Source: Portibacter marinus
GTDB taxonomy: Bacteria > Bacteroidota > Bacteroidia > Chitinophagales > Saprospiraceae
Direction: 5' to 3'
NCBI RefSeq assembly: GCF_021533195.1
Contig: NZ_JAJNKB010000004.1
Coordinates: 62,001 to 126,000 of the forward strand
DNA: 64,000 nt
The translations under genes and the position numbers were made by a program. Positions 35,193 to 43,936 of this stretch are shown piece after piece; within the stretch, counting starts at the first letter, position 1; the number at the start of each line of letters is the position of its first letter. The notes beneath the pieces were generated by a model. It searched no databases and had not been told where the DNA came from. It saw nothing but the letters and a program-made list of their open reading frames with translations.

Positions 35193-36620
35193 TTAGTTTC
35201 CAACTGGTGGAGGACCATCCGGAACAATTCCTTTGTACTCGTAGTCTCCTTTCTTTTCTTTAAATTCTTCCTTAATCTTCTTAATCAATTCCGGCTGTTC
35301 AAATAAGTCAATGGCAGTCATTCCTAAAGTTTTTGCTGCATAAGCCATCCCTTTGTGACCAATGGACATGCCTCCGCAAGCTACCACTGCCCATGAGTGC
35401 CATGGTGTACCCTTAGGAGCTGTAGTCGCTCGCATTCTTACCACAGGTGCAACCCAGGAAACGTCTCCCACATCTGTCGAACCACCCCTGGGATGTTCTA
35501 ATGTTTCTTCAAGTGGTTCGATTTTAGATTCGATTCCAACTTGCTCCTTGCCTGTAGCTTCCTGAATACCTTTCGCAAAATTTTGTTCTTCTTCCGTATA
35601 TTCTATCGCGCCCAGATACTCCATGTTCTTCTGCATGGCTTCGGATCCCGTGCGGTTTACTAAGATTTCATGAACACCAGAGATCAAAGTGATCTTATAG
35701 TCGGTCTTCGTCATCAAAGCAGCTCCTTTCGCAATGTCCTCCATATGTTTCCAAACTGCTTCCATACCTTCTCGTCTGGTATCCCTAACTCTGGTCCATA
35801 TTCGTGAATAATCCGGCACTACATTAACGACTTTACCCGCATCCTGAATATGATAGTGAATACGCACAGTAGGCTCCACATGCTCTCTAAAATAATTGAT
35901 CCCTGTAGTATACAGTTCTAAAGCATCAGATGCCGAACGGCCATTCCAGGGATCTCCCGATGCATGTGCTGCCTGACCATAATATTCAACCATGAAGTCC
36001 ACCAGTGCCAGGCCTTTCTGTACCTCGGTTTTCGTCTCACCGGACGGATGCCAATCCAGGACCACATCCACATCTTCGAAAGCTCCCTCCCTTATCATCC
36101 ATAACTTGCCGAAATATTTTTCTTCAGCAGGAGTACCGTAAAAACGAATGGTTCCACTCAACTCTCCCGCCTCTATCAAGTTTTTGATGGCTGTTGCTGC
36201 ACCTAGCGAGGCTACACCAAAAAGATTGTGTCCACAACCATGACCTGGTGCGCCCTCATTCAAGGGATCTTTATGCGGTACTGTTTTCTGAGATAATCCG
36301 GGTAGGGCATCAAATTCCCCTAAAATTCCAATGACTGGAGATCCACTGCCATATTCTGCGGTAAATGCAGTAGGCATTCCTCCAACATTCTCCGTGATTT
36401 TAAATCCATTTTTCTTTGCAAACTCCTTCAGGGCAGCCGCAGATCGTGTCTCCTGAAAAGCTTCTTCTTCATAAGACCATATTTTATCACTTAAAGTCGT
36501 CAAGTCATCAAAATTATCTTCCACAAAATCAATGACCTCTTGCTTCATTGAGTTTTCATGTTGGCCATTGACATTAAAAAGCAATGCCAGAAATAGTAGT
36601 ATAGTAAGTCCCGTCTTCAT
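35193..36620 (-). CDS. M20-family amidohydrolase, AbgB-like, exported
   Basis: 475 residues. Signal MKTGLTILLFLALLFNVNG. Metallopeptidase M20 signatures: GEFDALPGLSQ, HGCGHNLFGVASLGAA, GTPAEEKYFGK and VLDWHPSGETKT. The long lid domain and the late RGGSTDVGDVSW (metal ligand) match the p-aminobenzoyl-glutamate hydrolase subunit B / indole-acetamide-type amidohydrolases. It would remove an acyl or aminoacyl group using two metal ions. A signal peptide is unusual for AbgB-like enzymes but common in Bacteroidota homologues. It is upstream of the esterase gene and probably co-transcribed. Confidence 0.88.
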   Translation of the reverse strand: MKTGLTILLFLALLFNVNGQHENSMKQEVIDFVEDNFDDLTTLSDKIWSYEEEAFQETRSAAALKEFAKKNGFKITENVGGMPTAFTAEYGSGSPVIGILGEFDALPGLSQKTVPHKDPLNEGAPGHGCGHNLFGVASLGAATAIKNLIEAGELSGTIRFYGTPAEEKYFGKLWMIREGAFEDVDVVLDWHPSGETKTEVQKGLALVDFMVEYYGQAAHASGDPWNGRSASDALELYTTGINYFREHVEPTVRIHYHIQDAGKVVNVVPDYSRIWTRVRDTRREGMEAVWKHMEDIAKGAALMTKTDYKITLISGVHEILVNRTGSEAMQKNMEYLGAIEYTEEEQNFAKGIQEATGKEQVGIESKIEPLEETLEHPRGGSTDVGDVSWVAPVVRMRATTAPKGTPWHSWAVVACGGMSIGHKGMAYAAKTLGMTAIDLFEQPELIKKIKEEFKEKKGDYEYKGIVPDGPPPVGN

Positions 36621-36736
36621 AAAATTTATTGTTTATGCCATGAAAATAATGAAATTTCACGAATGTCTCTTCGAATAGCTGACCAGAGCCTTGAACCCCT
36701 TGTACCAATACCCTCTTCGAAAAAATTTATAAAAAT

Positions 36737-36764
36737 TGTAACTTTTTAAAAAAAAGCATGTCTA
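36737..36764 (+). promoter_or_regulatory. ECF-type promoter in front of the sigma gene
   Basis: TGTAAC at 36737-36742 and GTCTA at 36760-36764 with a 17-base spacer, 10 bp before the ATG at 36775. This pairing (AAC at -35, GTC at -10) is the classical ECF sigma pattern and suggests autoregulation. The primary-sigma -7 consensus is absent here. Confidence 0.55.
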
Positions 36765-36774
36765 CCTTCCCGAA

Positions 36775-37329
36775 ATGGATTTACTAACCGACGAATCATT
36801 GATCGAAAAAGTACAAAAAGGCCAGGTGGACGCCTGTGGACTGCTGTACAAAAGGTATAAAAAGCCTTTGTTTGGGTATTTCTATAACAATGTCTACGAT
36901 GAAGCCCGGTGCGAAGATTTGGTACAACAAACCTTTGAGAAAGTACTAAAGTACAAGAAAAATTTCAATGGTAGCGGATCCTTTAAAAGTTGGCTGTTCA
37001 CCATTGCACGCAATACCTACATTGATGAATTCAACCATCGAAAGAAGAATCGATCCGTAAGCATTATGGAACATGATTTTGCACATGAGCAACATGGAGA
37101 GCAAAAATTGATCGATGAAGAAAAGAATGCTTTGCTTAACAAAGCATTGCGAATGCTTGATGACGATAAACGCGAGATGATTACGATGGTCAAGTTAAGT
37201 GAGATGAAGTACCAACAGGTGGCTGACATTTATGGTTTATCCCTCTCTAATGTCAAAACCAGAATATACCGCATCATGATAGAATTAAAAGAAAATGCTG
37301 AAAAACTTAGAGCACATGGACAAATTTAA
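36775..37329 (+). CDS. ECF-type RNA polymerase sigma factor
   Basis: 184 residues with only regions 2 and 4, as in ECF sigma factors. Region 2: LLYKRYKKPLFGYFYNN, CEDLVQQTFEKVLKYKKNF and SFKSWLFTIARNTYIDEFNHRKK. Region 4: MVKLSEMKYQQVADIYGLSLSNVKTRIYRIM, positions about 140-170. It directs RNA polymerase to a small regulon when released from its inhibitor. The next gene starts 14 bp inside its 3' end and has one membrane helix, fitting an anti-sigma role. A likely self-recognised promoter lies directly upstream. Confidence 0.92.
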   Translation: MDLLTDESLIEKVQKGQVDACGLLYKRYKKPLFGYFYNNVYDEARCEDLVQQTFEKVLKYKKNFNGSGSFKSWLFTIARNTYIDEFNHRKKNRSVSIMEHDFAHEQHGEQKLIDEEKNALLNKALRMLDDDKREMITMVKLSEMKYQQVADIYGLSLSNVKTRIYRIMIELKENAEKLRAHGQI

Positions 37330-37954
37330 TAAAGATAAAGAACAGGAAATGAAGACCTGGTTTGAATCAGGTGAATTTAACCAACTCTTCATTGAAAAAG
37401 AGCCATCAGACCAGATGGATATGAAATTCTATGATCTTTTAGAAAAACATAGAAAGCCAGTGAAGGAGACGCGAACATGGCTTTGGTTTCTAAGAATCGC
37501 TCTGCCTATCGCAGGAATTGTTCTGGCTTTTGTTCTGGGATTGCAGTTCTCTGCTGAGGATGCTGAAACACCTAATGAAGATTTTGCCGTAGAATTGCTG
37601 ACCACTGATAAGGCAGGAGAAAAAATAAATCTTGTTTCCAATACAAAAATCAAAAGTGAAACAGACCAGAAAGTCATTGATGCTCTACTCTATTCCTTGA
37701 GTAACGATGAGAGTGCTAATGTTAGACTGGCTTGTATTCAAACTTTATATGACTATGCTTATTTGCCAAGAGTGAGAACCGGACTCATTCAGGCTGTAAG
37801 TCAACAACAATCGCCTGTCGTACTTGCTAATCTTGCCGAGGCTATTAATGCCAGTGGAAAGAAATTATCGAAGGAGGAGTTCATGAACATGATCGACAAA
37901 GATTTGCCTCCGCCGATTAAAAGTTCGATTGACGCGAGTTTAATTAAAATTTAA
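37316..37954 (+). CDS. Single-pass membrane protein with HEAT-like tail, probable anti-sigma
   Basis: 212 residues from the ATG at 37316. It has a short cytoplasmic part (MDKFNKDKEQEMKTWFESG), one membrane helix (LWFLRIALPIAGIVLAFVLGL, around 60-80), and an outer part with HEAT-like helical repeats (ALLYSLSNDESANVRLACIQ, TGLIQAVSQQQSPVVLANLA). It has no zinc-finger anti-sigma motif (HxxxCxxC). The 14-bp overlap with the sigma gene and the topology imply it holds the sigma factor at the membrane and senses a periplasmic signal. The HEAT-like segment would be the sensor. This role is inference. A longer start at 37295 is possible but increases the overlap. Confidence 0.7.
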   Translation: MDKFNKDKEQEMKTWFESGEFNQLFIEKEPSDQMDMKFYDLLEKHRKPVKETRTWLWFLRIALPIAGIVLAFVLGLQFSAEDAETPNEDFAVELLTTDKAGEKINLVSNTKIKSETDQKVIDALLYSLSNDESANVRLACIQTLYDYAYLPRVRTGLIQAVSQQQSPVVLANLAEAINASGKKLSKEEFMNMIDKDLPPPIKSSIDASLIKI

Positions 37955-37964
37955 TCAAAGAAAA

Positions 37965-38795
37965 ATGAAATATGTAATCATATGCATGCTTTGGACATGC
38001 GTGACCTATGGTCAGAAATATTTTGAGAAATCATATGCTGCTTCAGAGATCGAACATGTCGTCATTGACAATTTCAGGGGAAACATCAATGTGGTCCGTT
38101 CAAGCTCTAACCAGATAAAGATCATTGCCGACCTGGAAAGTATCGTGAATGACAAGACGCTCAAGCTTAAAGAGCACAAAGACGGTAATCTGGTGTACTT
38201 ATACATTGAGAATCCGTGTAAGCAAAAGCTGGGAAAGTTTGATCCACAAAACCCATTCAACTACTCCAGATCAGTGAATAATTGTGACTGGAATGGAGAT
38301 GAACTATCCTTTCCTCAATTATCTTATACTGTGGAAATACCTGATGGCGTCAATATTTATGCTGCAACAGTGATGGATAGTAAAATCAACATCGCAGATG
38401 TAACCGGTAATGTTTACGCCTCCAATGTCAACGGTCCTGTAGAAATGAAAAATGTTTCCAATGTGCTCAATGGAACGACTGTAAATGGAGACATTGACAT
38501 TTATTACAACGATATGCCAGGTACCGATGCGCAATTTTCGACCATCAATGGAGAGATTAATCTATATGTTTCCCCTGATGCCTCAATAAAGACCAGATTC
38601 AAAAGTTACATGGGTGAATTATACACAGACCTTGACGCGGTTCAAATGCTGAACAAGCAAAATAAATCAGGCAAGCTAGAAGCAGGTGAAATGCTTAAAA
38701 TCGATGAATATTCCGAAGCAAAAATAGGCTCGGGTGAAATCAGTATGACCATAGAAACATTCAATGGTAATGCATATTTAAAAAAGAGTAAATAG
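37965..38795 (+). CDS. DUF4097-like exported adhesin-type protein
   Basis: 276 residues. Signal MKYVIICMLWTCVTYGQ, then a right-handed beta-repeat pattern: HVVIDNFRGNINVVRSSSN, GNVYASNVNGPVEMKNVSN, NGTTVNGDIDIYYN, and ending EISMTIETFNGNAYLKK. This is the DUF4097/DUF4098 putative auto-adhesin fold. It is located outside the inner membrane, with no enzymatic motif. The gene is 10 bp downstream of the putative anti-sigma and 7 bp upstream of a second DUF4097 gene, so all four genes should be one operon. It could be a target of the sigma factor or a signal input. Confidence 0.82.
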   Translation: MKYVIICMLWTCVTYGQKYFEKSYAASEIEHVVIDNFRGNINVVRSSSNQIKIIADLESIVNDKTLKLKEHKDGNLVYLYIENPCKQKLGKFDPQNPFNYSRSVNNCDWNGDELSFPQLSYTVEIPDGVNIYAATVMDSKINIADVTGNVYASNVNGPVEMKNVSNVLNGTTVNGDIDIYYNDMPGTDAQFSTINGEINLYVSPDASIKTRFKSYMGELYTDLDAVQMLNKQNKSGKLEAGEMLKIDEYSEAKIGSGEISMTIETFNGNAYLKKSK

Positions 38796-38802
38796 ATAAA
38801 TA

Positions 38803-39618
38803 ATGAAACAGATAATCATATTAGTAATAGTAGCCATGTATTCTTCAATCAATGCACAGGTAGAAGAGATCGTGGTAACATTCAGCAAACCCTCTGAAAG
38901 CAAAACGATTGAAATTCAATTGTTTAGCGGTGACATCTCGATTGTTGGTACGGACAGAAGCGATGTCTTAATCAAATACGAAGTGGAAAAAAGGGAAGAT
39001 GATCATGAACACGGTCGTAATAAAAGCAATGATAAAAATCAAGGCCTAAAAAAAATAGGAGGGGGCAACTTTGAGTTCGAAATCGGAGAGTACAATAACG
39101 AAGTCAGTATCAAGAGTCAGAACTGGATGAATTTGATCCGACTTGAAATAGAGGTGCCTAAAAAGATTACCGTAGATATCAGTAAGCAAATGGGAGAAAA
39201 TGTAGTGGTCGAAAACATCATAGGTGATGTCAATGTAGAAAACAACATCGGAAGTGTTACCATATTAGGTGTTCAGGGAGCTGTCAATGCCAGTTCAAGC
39301 ACCGGTGAAATCATTGTGGAATTTGCAGCCATTGACCCGAATCAGACCATGACTTTCAATACCATTACAGGTAACATTGACTTAACGGTTCCGACGACTC
39401 ACAAGGCCAATTTAAAAATGAGAACGGAGTGGGGAGATATCTATACGGATATGGATATTGAGACCCAGCAAAAGAAAGAGCCACAAACCAAGACTGTCCA
39501 TAAAAATGGGGGCATGAAATTGGTTTCTAACAATTGGACTTATGGTTCAATGAATGGAGGAGGCCCTGAAATGACCATCAAAACACAAATGGGAAGCATT
39601 TACTTGCGAGCCAAGTGA
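38803..39618 (+). CDS. Second DUF4097-like exported protein
   Basis: 271 residues. Signal MKQIIILVIVAMYSSINAQ. Beta-repeat segments resemble the preceding gene: KTIEIQLFSGDISIVGTDRS, VVVENIIGDVNVENNIGSV and TFNTITGNIDLTVPT, ending GSIYLRAK. Differences are a charged insert (EKREDDHEHGRNKSNDK) and MGENVVVENI. It is probably a paralogue or tandem partner in the same operon. 55 bp to the PAP2 gene makes co-transcription with that gene possible but less sure. Confidence 0.82.
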   Translation: MKQIIILVIVAMYSSINAQVEEIVVTFSKPSESKTIEIQLFSGDISIVGTDRSDVLIKYEVEKREDDHEHGRNKSNDKNQGLKKIGGGNFEFEIGEYNNEVSIKSQNWMNLIRLEIEVPKKITVDISKQMGENVVVENIIGDVNVENNIGSVTILGVQGAVNASSSTGEIIVEFAAIDPNQTMTFNTITGNIDLTVPTTHKANLKMRTEWGDIYTDMDIETQQKKEPQTKTVHKNGGMKLVSNNWTYGSMNGGGPEMTIKTQMGSIYLRAK

Positions 39619-39673
39619 AGGAATAATTCCATTGGATTATAAATTCTAAAGAGCAGTTCTTTATCTTTCCGGG

Positions 39674-40456
39674 ATGAAGTATCTGCTCTTTTTTTATCTG
39701 ATCTTTTTAGGTTTGTATGCCAATGGGCAGCATACCTATCAGCTTGAATGGAGAAAAGAAACGACGATTTTTACAAGCGCAAGTCTAATGTTTGCCGGAA
39801 GTTTCTACATTGACTCAAAAAGAGAGCCACTGCTGATTCCAGCACCTGGGTCTATATTGCCCCCTATTAATAAACTGGATCGCGGAACACTGGATTATTA
39901 TTCTCCTCTCTCCAGAACTGCCAGTGATGTACTCTTTTATAGTCTGACCGCTGCCCCTTTTACCGTGCTGACTTCTTCGAAAATTAAAAATGATCGGCTG
40001 GAATACTTGATCATGTATAGTGAGGTCATCGCTTTAAATGGTGGTTTCACTTTTCTGGTTAAATCCGCTGTGAATAGAAAGCGGCCCTATTTTTTCAATG
40101 AAGAAGTGCCCCTAGAAGAACGCCAGAATATCGATGCCAGAAAATCATTTTTTTCGGGACATACTTCACATGCTTCCGCACTTAGTTTTTTTACAGCGCG
40201 TGTATTTTCAGATTTATATCCTGAGTCTGATTGGCGATTTGTAGTTTGGGGTGCGGCGGGTGTATTTCCAGCAGCCACGGCTTACCTGAGGGTTCGTGCA
40301 GGACGGCATTTTCCCACGGATGTCATAGTAGGATATGGAGTGGGCACCGGGATTGGTTTGCTCGTTCCTTATCTGCATAGGGTCAAAATCAATCGAAACC
40401 AAAGTATGGTGTTGAGTGGAACGTCTAATGGCCTAGCATTTACCATTGAATTTTAG
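39674..40456 (+). CDS. PAP2-family membrane phosphatase
   Basis: 260 residues with an N-terminal signal-like helix (MKYLLFFYLIFLGLYANGQ). The three phosphatase motifs are present: K130xxxxxxR137P138 (KSAVNRKRP), S161-G162-H163 (SGHTSHASA), and R206xxxxxH212xxxD216 (LRVRAGRHFPTD). Such enzymes remove phosphate from lipid pyrophosphates or phosphatidic acid, with the active site at the periplasmic face. They recycle undecaprenyl carrier or modify lipids. It is at the end of the sigma/DUF4097 gene group, which would fit an envelope-stress function. Confidence 0.88.
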   Translation: MKYLLFFYLIFLGLYANGQHTYQLEWRKETTIFTSASLMFAGSFYIDSKREPLLIPAPGSILPPINKLDRGTLDYYSPLSRTASDVLFYSLTAAPFTVLTSSKIKNDRLEYLIMYSEVIALNGGFTFLVKSAVNRKRPYFFNEEVPLEERQNIDARKSFFSGHTSHASALSFFTARVFSDLYPESDWRFVVWGAAGVFPAATAYLRVRAGRHFPTDVIVGYGVGTGIGLLVPYLHRVKINRNQSMVLSGTSNGLAFTIEF

Positions 40457-40497
40457 AATTCTACCACGTTAAGAATAGATAGAATTTGCATCAAGTT

Positions 40498-40935
40498 CTA
40501 ATTAAAGATACTCTTTTGAACATTTCGAAATTCATCCAAAGAACTTAAAATATCTACCACAGAGGCTTCATTTTCCTGGAAAAACTGCAAATTCTCTAAA
40601 TTGGATATTTGGTAGGACATCAAACGATTCAATGATAGCAAATACCCCACTTCCTTAACTCCGTCTTCGATCTCCTCTTTGATGATTTCCTTTAAGTTTT
40701 CAGTCATCTCTTCTGCAATTGAATCTTTAGTATTGCCAGGATTGATACCCATGTCTCTTAAGGTTTCAGTAATCTGTTCTTCAAGACCGCAGGTATGTTT
40801 GATATAGTAAGTCAACATTAACTGCTTTTTTTCCGTCAGAAAGCTAATCTCACTTCCATCGAAGTAGTCATTGGTTTGTTTAAACATGGCATATAAGTTA
40901 CTCAACTCTTTCGCCTTAAGGTCATCTATGTTCAT
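40498..40935 (-). CDS. Hypothetical helical protein, possibly DUF892-like
   Basis: 145 residues, all helical, cytoplasmic, with no signal. The start IDDLKAKELSNLYAMFKQTND and the charged helix pattern (EEMTENLKEIIKEEIEDGVKEVGY) recall ferritin-like DUF892/YciE proteins, but I cannot confirm the ligands. It is tightly divergent from an AraC gene (63 bp between the chosen starts). It is the second small helical protein in the window without an assigned function; the other is at 13941. Family call is weak. Confidence 0.5.
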   Translation of the reverse strand: MNIDDLKAKELSNLYAMFKQTNDYFDGSEISFLTEKKQLMLTYYIKHTCGLEEQITETLRDMGINPGNTKDSIAEEMTENLKEIIKEEIEDGVKEVGYLLSLNRLMSYQISNLENLQFFQENEASVVDILSSLDEFRNVQKSIFN

Positions 40936-40998
40936 CTTGCTTTATTTCTTATGGAATTACAGCGAAAATGCATATGTTCGAATTGCAACTTTACTTTT

Positions 40999-41898
40999 AT
41001 GAGTACGTATACCATAAGCGAATCGAAAGTGTGGAACTTTAGTAACATTACGATGGGATGGGCAGTATCCCAATATTCCGAACCTTACGGTCTGCACCAC
41101 GCAAGCAATAATAGAGACACTGTTAGACTTCACATGGGAATTAAGGGTGACTATAGCTTCTCATGTCCACAATTAAATAAATCCTGGGATCTGATCGGAG
41201 GTCATCACAATATCCTGTACTGCAAGGGAATAGACCTTGAAGTCAGAAATAAGTCAATGGAGATAGAAACATTTGGCGTCGAATTTCCTAAAAATGTTTT
41301 TCTAAATTTGGTGAAAGGGCAGGATGGCATCGTAAGTGGATTTTGCAAGCAGATCATTCAGGGAGATGAATTAACCATTTCTAAGAATTGGGGCAGCATC
41401 AATGTTAATGTTCAAAACATTATCAATGAAATTCTGAGCAATCCGTATTCAGGTAATTTGGAAAACATGTATCTCTTTGCCAAAACATTAGACTTGCTTG
41501 TGCTGTGTCTCCATGAATATCAATCAAAATTACTTCATCACTCTGTTCATATTAAGTCCACAAAGGACAAGGAAGCCATCATCGCCGCCAGGGATTACAT
41601 CAATAAAAATATGAAAATGGCTCCCAGTATTCCGGAGATAGCCAGACATGTTGGCTTGAATGAATTTAAACTAAAATATGGCTTTAAAGAAATGTTTGGT
41701 AAGCCTATATTCAGTTACTTGATGGAGCTTCGACTCCATAAAGCTACACGCGTCTTGAGGGATACTTTAAAACCCATTAAGGAAATCGCAGATGAGTTGG
41801 GTTTTTCATCTCCACAGCATTTAAGTACTCAGTATAAACAGAAAACAGGGCTAAGTCCAAAAGAAGTGAGGGGAGGAAATAAATTTCAATATAAATAG
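40999..41898 (+). CDS. AraC-family transcriptional regulator
   Basis: 299 residues from the chosen ATG. C-terminal HTH pair: SIPEIARHVGLNEFKLKYGFKEM and IKEIADELGFSSPQHLSTQY, ending KQKTGLSPKEVR. The N-terminal part is about 190 residues with no clear cupin signature (LHMGIKGDYSFSC, MEIETFGVEFP). A longer frame begins at 40951, but its extra 16 residues are Cys-rich and would leave only 15 bp to the divergent gene, so I prefer MSTYTISESKVWNF at 40999. Its targets are probably in the neighbouring DUF1801/SRPBCC genes (inference). Confidence 0.82.
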   Translation: MSTYTISESKVWNFSNITMGWAVSQYSEPYGLHHASNNRDTVRLHMGIKGDYSFSCPQLNKSWDLIGGHHNILYCKGIDLEVRNKSMEIETFGVEFPKNVFLNLVKGQDGIVSGFCKQIIQGDELTISKNWGSINVNVQNIINEILSNPYSGNLENMYLFAKTLDLLVLCLHEYQSKLLHHSVHIKSTKDKEAIIAARDYINKNMKMAPSIPEIARHVGLNEFKLKYGFKEMFGKPIFSYLMELRLHKATRVLRDTLKPIKEIADELGFSSPQHLSTQYKQKTGLSPKEVRGGNKFQYK

Positions 41899-41935
41899 AT
41901 GTTCAAAAATATTACACTTCATAATCACTAAGTTA

Positions 41936-42364
41936 ATGAAAGCTTTCAACGTTCACTCAGATCCCGGAGTCAAAGAAAAATTTCAAGGATATCCTGAAAA
42001 GGTTAAACCCAGAATGGAAACATTGAGAAATCTAATACTGGAAACCGCCTTTGAAAATGAGCGAATCGATCATGTCCTCGAAACCCTTAAATGGGGAGAG
42101 CCAAGCTACCTCGTAAAAAAAGGCACAACCATTCGAATCGACTGGAAGGACAAATATCCTGATCAACTAGGCATGTTTTTTCAATGCACCAGCAAGATTA
42201 TTCCGACTGTGAAAAAAGTATATGGAAATACTTTTAAATATGACGGAAGCAGAGCTATATTGCTTGATTTAGAAAAAGAAATTCCAAGAGTGGAGCTTAA
42301 AGAATGTGTAGCGCTTGCATTGGATTACCATCTGCTTAAGGATAAACCTCTAATGGGTATTTAA
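41936..42364 (+). CDS. DUF1801 family protein
   Basis: 142 residues. DUF1801 signature: a helix about 20-45 (YPEKVKPRMETLRNLILETA), then LKWGEPSYLVKKGTTIRIDWK and FFQCTSKIIPTVKKVYG. The family is a small alpha/beta domain related to the YdhG/YdeI type, with unknown biochemistry; some members respond to metals or stress. Cytoplasmic. It follows the AraC gene by 37 bp on the same strand, so co-transcription is likely. Confidence 0.82.
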   Translation: MKAFNVHSDPGVKEKFQGYPEKVKPRMETLRNLILETAFENERIDHVLETLKWGEPSYLVKKGTTIRIDWKDKYPDQLGMFFQCTSKIIPTVKKVYGNTFKYDGSRAILLDLEKEIPRVELKECVALALDYHLLKDKPLMGI

Positions 42365-42432
42365 TCCCTATTTTGTAATTTTTAATACTAAATTTAAACG
42401 AACTTTAGTGCGCTTACAGGTAATTTAGTTTT

Positions 42433-42873
42433 ATGAAAGATATCGTTAACAAGGTCGTGATTAAAGCTGATCGGGAAAAAGTATGGGATTTACTGACCAA
42501 CCCTGATCTTACCCCGGAGTATATGTATACTTGCGCCATTCTCAGCAATTTTAAAAAAGGCAGTTCCGTGATATGGAAAGGCATCCATGATGATGTCATT
42601 TACGTTACTGGAAAGTTGATAGCGTTTAAACCCTACTCCGTAATGTCTTACACCGTCATTGACCCTAATGCCGATTATCCACAAACGCCCGAGAACCATC
42701 TTAAGGTACAATATTTGCTTGAAGAAAAAAATGACAAGACACTATTGACAGTGATACAATCGGGCTATGAAACCGTTGCTGAAGGTCAAAAACGATACGA
42801 TGAGGCCATAGCCAACGGGGGATGGACATCTATCCTGGAAAAAATTAAGGAAATGGCAGAGGCAAAATCATAA
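42433..42873 (+). CDS. SRPBCC (AHSA1-like) protein
   Basis: 146 residues. START/AHSA1 fold: IVNKVVIKADREKVWDLLTN at the start, strand SVIWKGIHDDVIYVTGKLI, HLKVQYLLEEKNDKTLLTVIQSG, and the C-terminal helix NGGWTSILEKIKEMAE typical of activator-of-Hsp90-like SRPBCC proteins. The long hydrophobic pocket binds a small ligand of unknown identity. 68 bp after DUF1801 with the same orientation. Confidence 0.85.
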   Translation: MKDIVNKVVIKADREKVWDLLTNPDLTPEYMYTCAILSNFKKGSSVIWKGIHDDVIYVTGKLIAFKPYSVMSYTVIDPNADYPQTPENHLKVQYLLEEKNDKTLLTVIQSGYETVAEGQKRYDEAIANGGWTSILEKIKEMAEAKS

Positions 42874-42907
42874 AGCAACCAATTGCAAAGTCTTATAGTT
42901 GTTGGTA

Positions 42908-43696
42908 CTAGCGCTTTAAAGCTGATAAAGCATATACCAGTGGAATTTTATCCTCAAGATGCTTAATCCTGTATTTTCCGGATTCAAACTCAATCATGTT
43001 TGCAAAGCAATAGTAAGGCGAATAATCATATTCTTTCAGCGTCTGTAACGAAAATCCTTCTTGCAATAATGCATCAATTACAGAACTCATACTGTGATTC
43101 CAGGTGATCGAAGTGCTTTCAATATCCGCAGTTGTATCTGCATAACTACCATTTTCCACTTCGACAATTGGTTCTCGATTGAAATAACTGTATTTAATAT
43201 ACTTTAAGTCATCATCAAACATCCATACCAAAGGGTGAAATTCTACCAAAATAAATCTCCCCCCTTGTCTCGTAAATTTTGATACCAATCTAGCCCATTC
43301 ATGGATATCTGGTAACCATCCAATAGTGCCATACGACGTAAATACAAGGTCAAATTCCTGATCAAGGAACCTAGACAATTCGTACAAGTCACAACAGACG
43401 AACTGCGCACTAAGACCCAATTTTTCATTCACTTCTCTGGCACGTAAAATGGCTTGTTCTGAAAAATCTACGCCCGTGACTTGAGCACCCATTCTCTGCA
43501 AGGATAATGAATCCTGTCCAAAGTGACATTGCAAGTGTAAAATGGATTTCCCTTTTACAAGTCCTATGAGTTCAGTTTCAATGCTGTTAAGTGAAGACTG
43601 CCCTTCCAGAAACTTTTGTTGCTGATAAAATTCTGAAGCGATATGTAAATCCACTTTCTTATTCCATGAATCTTTATTGGTTAGTAGATAGTCCAT
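42908..43696 (-). CDS. Class I SAM-dependent methyltransferase
   Basis: 262 residues. SAM site motif I is SILHLQCHFGQDSLSLQRMGAQ, about residues 50-70, with VTGVDFSEQAILRAREVN next (motif II acid) and VFTSYGTIGWLPDI as the later loop. The family covers Rossmann-fold methyltransferases for small molecules or tRNA; nothing here decides the substrate. A -7 box and an inverted repeat lie upstream, and the gene is convergent with the SRPBCC gene. No signal peptide, so cytoplasmic. Confidence 0.82.
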   Translation of the reverse strand: MDYLLTNKDSWNKKVDLHIASEFYQQQKFLEGQSSLNSIETELIGLVKGKSILHLQCHFGQDSLSLQRMGAQVTGVDFSEQAILRAREVNEKLGLSAQFVCCDLYELSRFLDQEFDLVFTSYGTIGWLPDIHEWARLVSKFTRQGGRFILVEFHPLVWMFDDDLKYIKYSYFNREPIVEVENGSYADTTADIESTSITWNHSMSSVIDALLQEGFSLQTLKEYDYSPYYCFANMIEFESGKYRIKHLEDKIPLVYALSALKR

Positions 43697-43724
43697 TGAA
43701 TTATGATCTGTTGAAGTTTAAGTT

Positions 43725-43732
43725 CAAAATTA
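43725..43732 (-). promoter_or_regulatory. -7 element for the methyltransferase
   Basis: Minus-strand TAATTTTG matches TAnnTTTG exactly and lies 28 bp before the start codon. A -33 TTG at the best spacing is not obvious (a TTG on the same strand is 24 bases away at 43757-43759). Confidence 0.45.
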
Positions 43733-43740
43733 AGAATATC

Positions 43741-43756
43741 AAATCAAGTTTGATTT
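43741..43756. promoter_or_regulatory. Inverted repeat AAATCAA-gt-TTGATTT
   Basis: Perfect 7-bp arms with a 2-base spacer, just upstream of the -7 element. It sits between the -7 and any -33, which suits a repressor dimer. Confidence 0.4.
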
Positions 43757-43887
43757 CAATATCATTTAATAATACCGTTCAAAGTAAAGTCTTGACCGTT
43801 CGGAACTAGATTTGATACCGTCGGGTAATACCTCTGAATATATCAATTTAAAGCTACATATTTGAATGAAGCGACAATGGCCTAATC

Positions 43888-43907
43888 AGATTCATTTCTC
43901 TGAATCT
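43888..43907 (+). repeat. Hairpin in the leader of the secreted cassette
   Basis: AGATTCA and TGAATCT with a 6-base loop, 29 bp upstream of the ATG at 43937, followed by seven A rather than T. It cannot terminate on the plus strand. A plus-strand TAGATTTG -7 box is at 43807-43814, but no -33 sits at the right spacing. Confidence 0.3.
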
Positions 43908-43936
43908 AGCTTAAAAAAACCTTAAAATTAAAAATT

